Shown: positions 5,435 through 9,612 of the stretch, piece by piece
Position numbering within the stretch: position 1 is the stretch's first letter
How the letters are laid out: the number at the start of each line of letters is the position of its first letter
Source: Candidatus Alloscillospira gallinarum
Lineage (GTDB): Bacteria > Bacillota > Clostridia > Oscillospirales > Oscillospiraceae
Reading direction: 5' to 3'
Length of the DNA: 9,612 bases
Assembly (NCBI GenBank): GCA_904420055.1
Contig: CAJFTV010000030.1
Location: 1 to 9,612, forward strand
Notes under the pieces: generated by a model
Told to the model about the DNA's origin: nothing
Seen by the model: only the letters and a program-made list of their open reading frames with translations
The model's database searches: none
Position numbers and translations under genes: made by a program

Positions 5435-7474
5435 TTACTGCCCGCTGTTGTCTCCGTTTTCCGGTGCCGCTTTGCTGTTTTCAGCATCGGAAATCTCAGT
5501 CCTTTCCTCAGCAGAGGACACCCCATCATCAAGCCCCAGAGCCGGCTGGCTCTCTATTGGCTGATTATCCGTGTTTTCCTGTGCATCTCCGCTGAGCTTC
5601 TGCTCCTCCTCAGGAGGCAGCTGGCCGTTGTGGCTGCAGAGGTAGGCAAACAGCTTGCCGTCCATAGTCTCATTTTTGAGAAGGTACTCGGCAGTGGCAA
5701 TAAGTATATCCTTGTGCTCCGTGAGTATCTCCTCACACTTTGCCATGGCCTTGTCGAAAATCGCCCGTATCTCCTCGTCAATTATGGAGGCTGTCTCCTC
5801 TGAATAGCTCTTTGTCTGTGAGAAGTCCCGTCCTATAAATACAGAGTGGCTGCTGTCGTCAAATGAGATTGGCCCGAGGCGCTCGCTCATACCGTATTTC
5901 ATAACCATCGCTTTGGCTATGGACGTAGCCTGCTGTATATCTCCGGAGGCTCCTGTGGATATGTCGTCCAGCATAAGTTTCTCCGCCATTCTTCCGCCGA
6001 GCCCAATCACAATTCTGTCAAACATCTCGCCGCGGGAACTGAATGTGCGGTCCTCAACCGGACGGAATATCGTCATGCCTCCCGCCTGTCCGCGGGGGAT
6101 AATTGTTATATGGTGTACGGGGTCTGAATGCTCTGAATAAAATGTCGCCACAGCGTGGCCCGCCTCGTGGTATGCCGTGAGCTTGCGCTCCTTCTCTGTG
6201 ACAACCCTGCTCTTCTTCTCAGGTCCTGCAATGACCTTAAGGGCCGCCTCGTCCATTTCAGCCATGGTTATAAAGCGCTTGTTTCTTCTGGCCGCGAGGA
6301 GCGCCGCCTCATTAAGCAAATTCTCAAGGTCAGCGCCGGTAAATCCGGGCGTGCCCCTTGCCACGCTTGCAAGGTCAACGTCCTCACCCAGCATCTTGCC
6401 TCGCGCGTGCACCTGAAGAATCGCCTCTCGCCCTTTTATGTCAGGGAGGCCCACGTAAATCTGGCGGTCAAAGCGCCCTGGACGCAAAAGCGCGTTATCA
6501 AGTATATCTGCCCTGTTTGTGGCGGCCATTACGATGACGCCCTCGTTCTTTCCAAAGCCGTCCATCTCTACAAGAAGCTGGTTCAGCGTCTGCTCGCGCT
6601 CGTCATGTCCGCCGCCAAGTCCAGCACCGCGCTGGCGTCCAACCGCGTCAATCTCATCAATGAATATAATTGATGGGGCAAGTTTTTTCGCCTGGTCAAA
6701 CAGGTCGCGCACACGTGACGCACCGACACCGACGTAAAGCTCCACGAAATCGGAACCGGAAATTGAGAGGAACTGTGTATTCGCCTCTCCGGCTACCGCC
6801 TTTGCAATGAGCGTTTTACCTGTACCCGGAGGGCCGACAAGGAGCACGCCCTTTGGTATATGAGCGCCCAGAGCCGTGTACTTCTGCGGATTTTTGAGGA
6901 AATCCACAATCTCCTGAAGTTCCTCTTTCTCCTCGTCCGCACCGGCCACATCGGCAAATGTGACCTTTTTCTTCTCCTCGCTCCCAAGACGTGTGCGGGC
7001 CTTGCTGAACTTGGTAACTCCCTTGTCTCCGCCAAGTCCGGAACGGTTCATCATAGAGCTCCAGAGGATAAAGAACACAACAATGAGGAGTATATATGGG
7101 ATAAACGACAGCCACCACGGCATCTGCCAACCGACTGTATAGGTATAATTAAAGTTCTCGTCCGACACCAGCAGCTCGTCAATCTTGTCGCGCATGTCGT
7201 TGTAGAAAATCGACACGTCATACAGCTCATGCGTCACAATATTTGTGCCGGTGTCTCCGTAATTCTCCTTAAGGCGCAGCGTAAGTACATTGTCCTCTAT
7301 TGAGAAATACTCAACCTCATCGTTGTTAAACAGTCTGCGCACCTCAGAATAATCCTGTATTTCACTGACGTTTGGTCCACTCCTCGATGTCAGGACATAG
7401 ACCGCCGCAATAAGAATTACAAAAATAAGAACATAAAATCCTATATCACGGGCACTTCTTTTCCTTGGATTCAT
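5435..7474 (-). CDS. ftsH: ATP-dependent zinc metalloprotease FtsH
   Basis: FtsH is a hexameric membrane AAA+ protease that degrades misfolded membrane proteins and short-lived regulators; in B. subtilis it is also needed for efficient sporulation. The 679-residue chain has a first membrane helix (11-29), an extracytoplasmic domain (about 30-117), a second helix (about 121-140) and the AAA domain. Walker A is GPPGTGKT (214-221), the pore loop FVELYVGVG (243-251), Walker B IIFIDE (269-274) and the second region of homology ATNRADILDNALLRPGRFDR (318-337). The zinc site is HEAGH (436-440), with D512 in TGASGD the likely third ligand. Pore residue Y247 stands where Phe is common, keeping the aromatic. 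The last 60 residues form an acidic, low-complexity tail. The ATG at 7474 is the only sensible start, since a stop lies four codons upstream, though its RBS is weak. The gene lies 39 nt after hpt. Confidence 0.98.
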   Translation of the reverse strand: MNPRKRSARDIGFYVLIFVILIAAVYVLTSRSGPNVSEIQDYSEVRRLFNNDEVEYFSIEDNVLTLRLKENYGDTGTNIVTHELYDVSIFYNDMRDKIDELLVSDENFNYTYTVGWQMPWWLSFIPYILLIVVFFILWSSMMNRSGLGGDKGVTKFSKARTRLGSEEKKKVTFADVAGADEEKEELQEIVDFLKNPQKYTALGAHIPKGVLLVGPPGTGKTLIAKAVAGEANTQFLSISGSDFVELYVGVGASRVRDLFDQAKKLAPSIIFIDEIDAVGRQRGAGLGGGHDEREQTLNQLLVEMDGFGKNEGVIVMAATNRADILDNALLRPGRFDRQIYVGLPDIKGREAILQVHARGKMLGEDVDLASVARGTPGFTGADLENLLNEAALLAARRNKRFITMAEMDEAALKVIAGPEKKSRVVTEKERKLTAYHEAGHAVATFYSEHSDPVHHITIIPRGQAGGMTIFRPVEDRTFSSRGEMFDRIVIGLGGRMAEKLMLDDISTGASGDIQQATSIAKAMVMKYGMSERLGPISFDDSSHSVFIGRDFSQTKSYSEETASIIDEEIRAIFDKAMAKCEEILTEHKDILIATAEYLLKNETMDGKLFAYLCSHNGQLPPEEEQKLSGDAQENTDNQPIESQPALGLDDGVSSAEERTEISDAENSKAAPENGDNSGQ

Positions 7475-7513
7475 TAAGTATTGTCACTTCTTTCCTTTTT
7501 GGTGTTGTGCTCT

Positions 7514-8053
7514 TCAGGCATAAATTTCCGGCTTCAGCACTCCGATATATGGGAGGTTTCGGTAATTTTCAGCATAGTCCAGCCCATATCCTACCACAAA
7601 TTCGTCAGGACATTCAAATCCGTAATAATCGGCTCTGATTTCAGAAACCCTTCTCTTTGGTTTATCCAGCAACGTGCAGATTTTTATTGACGCCGGTTTC
7701 CTGTTCTCCAAATACTTTTTAAGATATGAAAGCGTCACTCCGGAGTCAAGAATATCTTCAATTATGAGTATATGACGTCCCTCAATGTCATTTGTCAGGT
7801 CTTTCGTTATTTTTACGGCACCTGTGCTGGAGGTTCCGTTGCCATAAGAGGACACCGCCATAAAGTCTATATCACATTTTAAATCTATCGCCCTTGCGAT
7901 ATCCGACATAAACACAAAACAGCCCTTTAATATTCCTATAAGCAGCGGGTGCTTGCCCTCATAGTCCCTTGTTATAACCGCGCCCAGCTCTCTGACCTTT
8001 TCTCTTATGGCCTCCTCGCTGAATAAAACGGCGCTGATATCTTCCCTCATCAC
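7514..8053 (-). CDS. hpt: Hypoxanthine phosphoribosyltransferase
   Basis: This purine-salvage enzyme transfers ribose-5-phosphate from PRPP to hypoxanthine (often also guanine) to make IMP or GMP in the cytoplasm. The 179-residue product has the family length. The pyrophosphate loop is GILKGC (40-45) and the flexible-loop SSYG is at 68-71. The PRPP-binding motif LIIEDILDSGVTL is at 96-108, with the acidic pair E99-D100. The purine-contacting lysine region is LLDKPKRR (128-135), and DEFVVGYGLDYAE (150-162) supplies the aromatic base-stacking residue. Start: GTG at 8053 gives a four-base GTGA overlap with the tilS stop and has GAGGAG eight bases upstream; ATG at 8050 (TGATG, one-base overlap) is an alternative 11 bases from that site. 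It is translationally coupled to tilS and sits between tilS and ftsH, a conserved Firmicutes order. Confidence 0.97.
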   Translation of the reverse strand: MMREDISAVLFSEEAIREKVRELGAVITRDYEGKHPLLIGILKGCFVFMSDIARAIDLKCDIDFMAVSSYGNGTSSTGAVKITKDLTNDIEGRHILIIEDILDSGVTLSYLKKYLENRKPASIKICTLLDKPKRRVSEIRADYYGFECPDEFVVGYGLDYAENYRNLPYIGVLKPEIYA

Positions 8054-9384
8054 TTATTAAGCTCCTCAAATTTTATTTTGTACACGGTGTCTCCTGGCGA
8101 CGGCACGCACCTGTCGTCCTGTCCCAGCCCGTAAACCCCTATGACGCCTCTCTCATCAGCTATAACGGGAACAGCCTCCCTCTTGTCTCGGGGTATTTTT
8201 TTCTCTATAAACAGCTTTTTTAAAGTCTTTGTCAATCCGCCTGTTTTTATCCTGTCACCCGATTTCCGGGGCCTGATAGTGATTTTACCATATACTTCTG
8301 TCGTTTTGAATAGGTAAACGGTAAATGTTTTGTGAATATTATCAGATAATTTTTCCTTTGAACAGAAAACACGCAGTCCAAGCTCATGTATCTCCGCAGT
8401 TTCACCGGGAAAAATTGTAAAACCGCTGAAGCTGGCGGACTTTTCCGGTCCAAATACGAGCGTTCCATACTCCCTCGCCACAGTAATCCCCGGCAGGTCC
8501 ACACGCCCAGACGGGTTTTTGCTCCTGCACAGTTTTAAGATGCTCTCCACGTGTTTAAATGATAAACTTTTCCCGGCGGCTTTTATCAGAACACGCGAGG
8601 CAATGCTGTAATGCAGATTTAAAACCGATGCAATTTCCATTCTGTCCCTGTGAAAATTTTCTTTCAGAAATTTCTCCGCAATTTCGTCCAAGAATTCCTC
8701 GTCCCGGGCGGCAAGGTAGCTTGATACAGATATATGCCGAAGCACAGACGGGTTCAGCGCCTTTAAAACAGGCATAACATTGTGCCTTACCCTGTTTCTC
8801 ATATAATCATCTGTATTATTTGAGGAATCCGTGACATACCTGCACCCCTTCTCAGTGAGATAAGCCTCAACCGCTTTTCTGTCGGCAAACAGTATTGGAC
8901 GGACTATCTTTCCCCGTACAGGCGGCACTCCCGCCAGCCCCCGTATGCCGGAGCCCCGCATTATATCCATTAAAACCGTCTCGGCGTTGTCATCTGCCGT
9001 GTGAGCAGTGGCAATTTTGCCGGCGCCGATTTCTTCTGCCGTGCGGAACAGAAAATCATACCGCATTTCCCGGGCTGCCTCTTCAGTGCCCTTGCCGGAT
9101 AAAGCCGCATAACCCGCCACATCTCCCTTTTCACTGTAAAAAGGGATTTTGTTGCAGCTGCAAAACTCTTCCACAAAGGCCTCGTCCCTGTCAGCCTCAT
9201 CTCCGCGAAGGCCGTGATTGTAGTGTGCGGCGGCAACCGAACAGCCCAATTTATCACGGCACTCAATTAGCAGGCAGAGCATACACATAGAATCCGCCCC
9301 ACCCGACACGGCGGCAAGAACTGTCTCTCCGGGAGAGAACATATTGTATTTTTCAGTAAATTCCAAAAACGAATTAACCATCAT
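8050..9384 (-). CDS. tilS: tRNA(Ile)-lysidine synthetase
   Basis: TilS uses ATP and lysine to convert the wobble C34 of tRNA-Ile (CAU anticodon) to lysidine, so that the tRNA reads AUA and accepts isoleucine. It is an essential cytoplasmic enzyme. The 444-residue chain starts with the PP-loop SGGADS (27-32) in an N-type ATP pyrophosphatase domain. It continues with YNHGLRGDEADRDE (55-68), HTADDNAETVLMDIMRGSG (128-146) and the RNRVRHNVMPVL block (196-207), then the smaller C-terminal domains. The tail has the typical IRPRKSGDRIKTGG...TKTLKKLFIEKKIP signature. The start is ATG at 9384, three bases after the dnaB stop, with GAGGA 13 bases upstream; a second ATG follows directly at 9381. The end overlaps hpt. 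Length is close to that of B. subtilis TilS (about 470). Confidence 0.97.
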   Translation of the reverse strand: MMVNSFLEFTEKYNMFSPGETVLAAVSGGADSMCMLCLLIECRDKLGCSVAAAHYNHGLRGDEADRDEAFVEEFCSCNKIPFYSEKGDVAGYAALSGKGTEEAAREMRYDFLFRTAEEIGAGKIATAHTADDNAETVLMDIMRGSGIRGLAGVPPVRGKIVRPILFADRKAVEAYLTEKGCRYVTDSSNNTDDYMRNRVRHNVMPVLKALNPSVLRHISVSSYLAARDEEFLDEIAEKFLKENFHRDRMEIASVLNLHYSIASRVLIKAAGKSLSFKHVESILKLCRSKNPSGRVDLPGITVAREYGTLVFGPEKSASFSGFTIFPGETAEIHELGLRVFCSKEKLSDNIHKTFTVYLFKTTEVYGKITIRPRKSGDRIKTGGLTKTLKKLFIEKKIPRDKREAVPVIADERGVIGVYGLGQDDRCVPSPGDTVYKIKFEELNK

Positions 9385-9387
9385 AAA

Positions 9388-9612
9388 TTACATAAAATCC
9401 TCGTCAGAGTGCCTGCGCTCCACAGAGGAGTATGTCGTAAACTCAGGAAGCCACTGAAGGTTTACCGTTCCCGTCTCTCCGCGCCTGTTTTTCAGGACAA
9501 TACACTCGGCGAGGTTGGGGTCCTCCGTCTCTTTATTGTAGTACCCCTCTCTGTAGAGGGCAAGCACAATATCTGCGTCCTGCTCGATTGCGCCCGACTC
9601 ACGCATGTCGGA
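9388..9612 (-). CDS. dnaB: Replicative DNA helicase DnaB, C-terminal part
   Basis: Only the last 74 residues lie in the window; the frame stays open through the right edge, so the 5' part is outside. The segment SDMRESGAIEQDADIVLALY is the highly conserved late motif of the RecA-like C-terminal domain of hexameric DnaB-type helicases (called DnaC in B. subtilis). It is followed by the ECIVLKNRRGETGTVNLQWLPEFTTY strand region, where the R-x-G-x-x-G turn is typical. These helicases unwind DNA at the replication fork using ATP or GTP. The tail RRHSDEDFM is short and acidic. The gene is immediately followed by tilS (three-base gap) and thus probably heads or belongs to the dnaB-tilS-hpt-ftsH transcript. 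Confidence 0.95.
   Translation of the reverse strand, partial: SDMRESGAIEQDADIVLALYREGYYNKETEDPNLAECIVLKNRRGETGTVNLQWLPEFTTYSSVERRHSDEDFM

Noticed and set aside
6155..6673. 172-codon plus-strand reading frame opposite ftsH
   Set aside because: It lies wholly within the conserved AAA domain of ftsH on the other strand, has no convincing RBS or recognisable motif, and reads as a shadow of the real gene.

Overview
The window looks like chromosomal DNA from an endospore-forming member of the Clostridia (Firmicutes). It carries the three-gene sporulation block spoIIGA-sigE-sigG, directly downstream of a housekeeping run dnaB-tilS-hpt-ftsH of the kind found in low-GC Gram-positives. Most genes have strong purine-rich ribosome binding sites, and intrinsic terminators separate the units. 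Base composition looks moderate and even, and I see no mobile element, CRISPR array or RNA gene. The genus cannot be named from this sequence alone.

Layout. All genes except the first lie on the minus strand, so the biological order runs from right to left. From the right edge: the 3' end of dnaB (replicative helicase), tilS (tRNA-Ile lysidine synthetase), hpt (hypoxanthine phosphoribosyltransferase) and ftsH (membrane AAA+ protease). These are packed with gaps of 39 nt or less and close with a terminator just after ftsH. A gap of about 290 nt follows. Next come spoIIGA (pro-sigma-E protease) and sigE, which are translationally coupled and followed by their own terminator. Then comes sigG (forespore sigma factor). 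Last on this strand are a metallo-beta-lactamase-fold hydrolase with its own sigma-A-like promoter and a small four-helix membrane protein. On the plus strand at the left edge is a LysR-type regulator. It converges on the membrane-protein gene and shares a bidirectional terminator with it.

How the genes work together. SpoIIGA activates pro-sigma-E in the mother cell, and sigma-G then drives late forespore transcription. All three sporulation genes appear to start at non-AUG codons (TTG, GTG, CTG). The most notable structure is in the sigG leader: an 11-bp inverted repeat, with a second 6-bp stem inside it, that would bury the sigG ribosome binding site and end one base from a CTG start codon. 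This matches in principle the leader hairpin plus weak start codon reported to restrain sigG translation in Bacillus subtilis. Correcting the sigG start adds 50 residues, including the conserved N-terminal KVEICGV block. The spoIIGA start also needs correction, to a TTG with an ideal ribosome binding site.

No wholly new system is evident. The points worth following up are the sigG leader, the start-codon pattern, a serine in sigma-G at a site reported to decide anti-sigma recognition, the atypical metal site of the hydrolase, and the inverted repeat around the hydrolase promoter.
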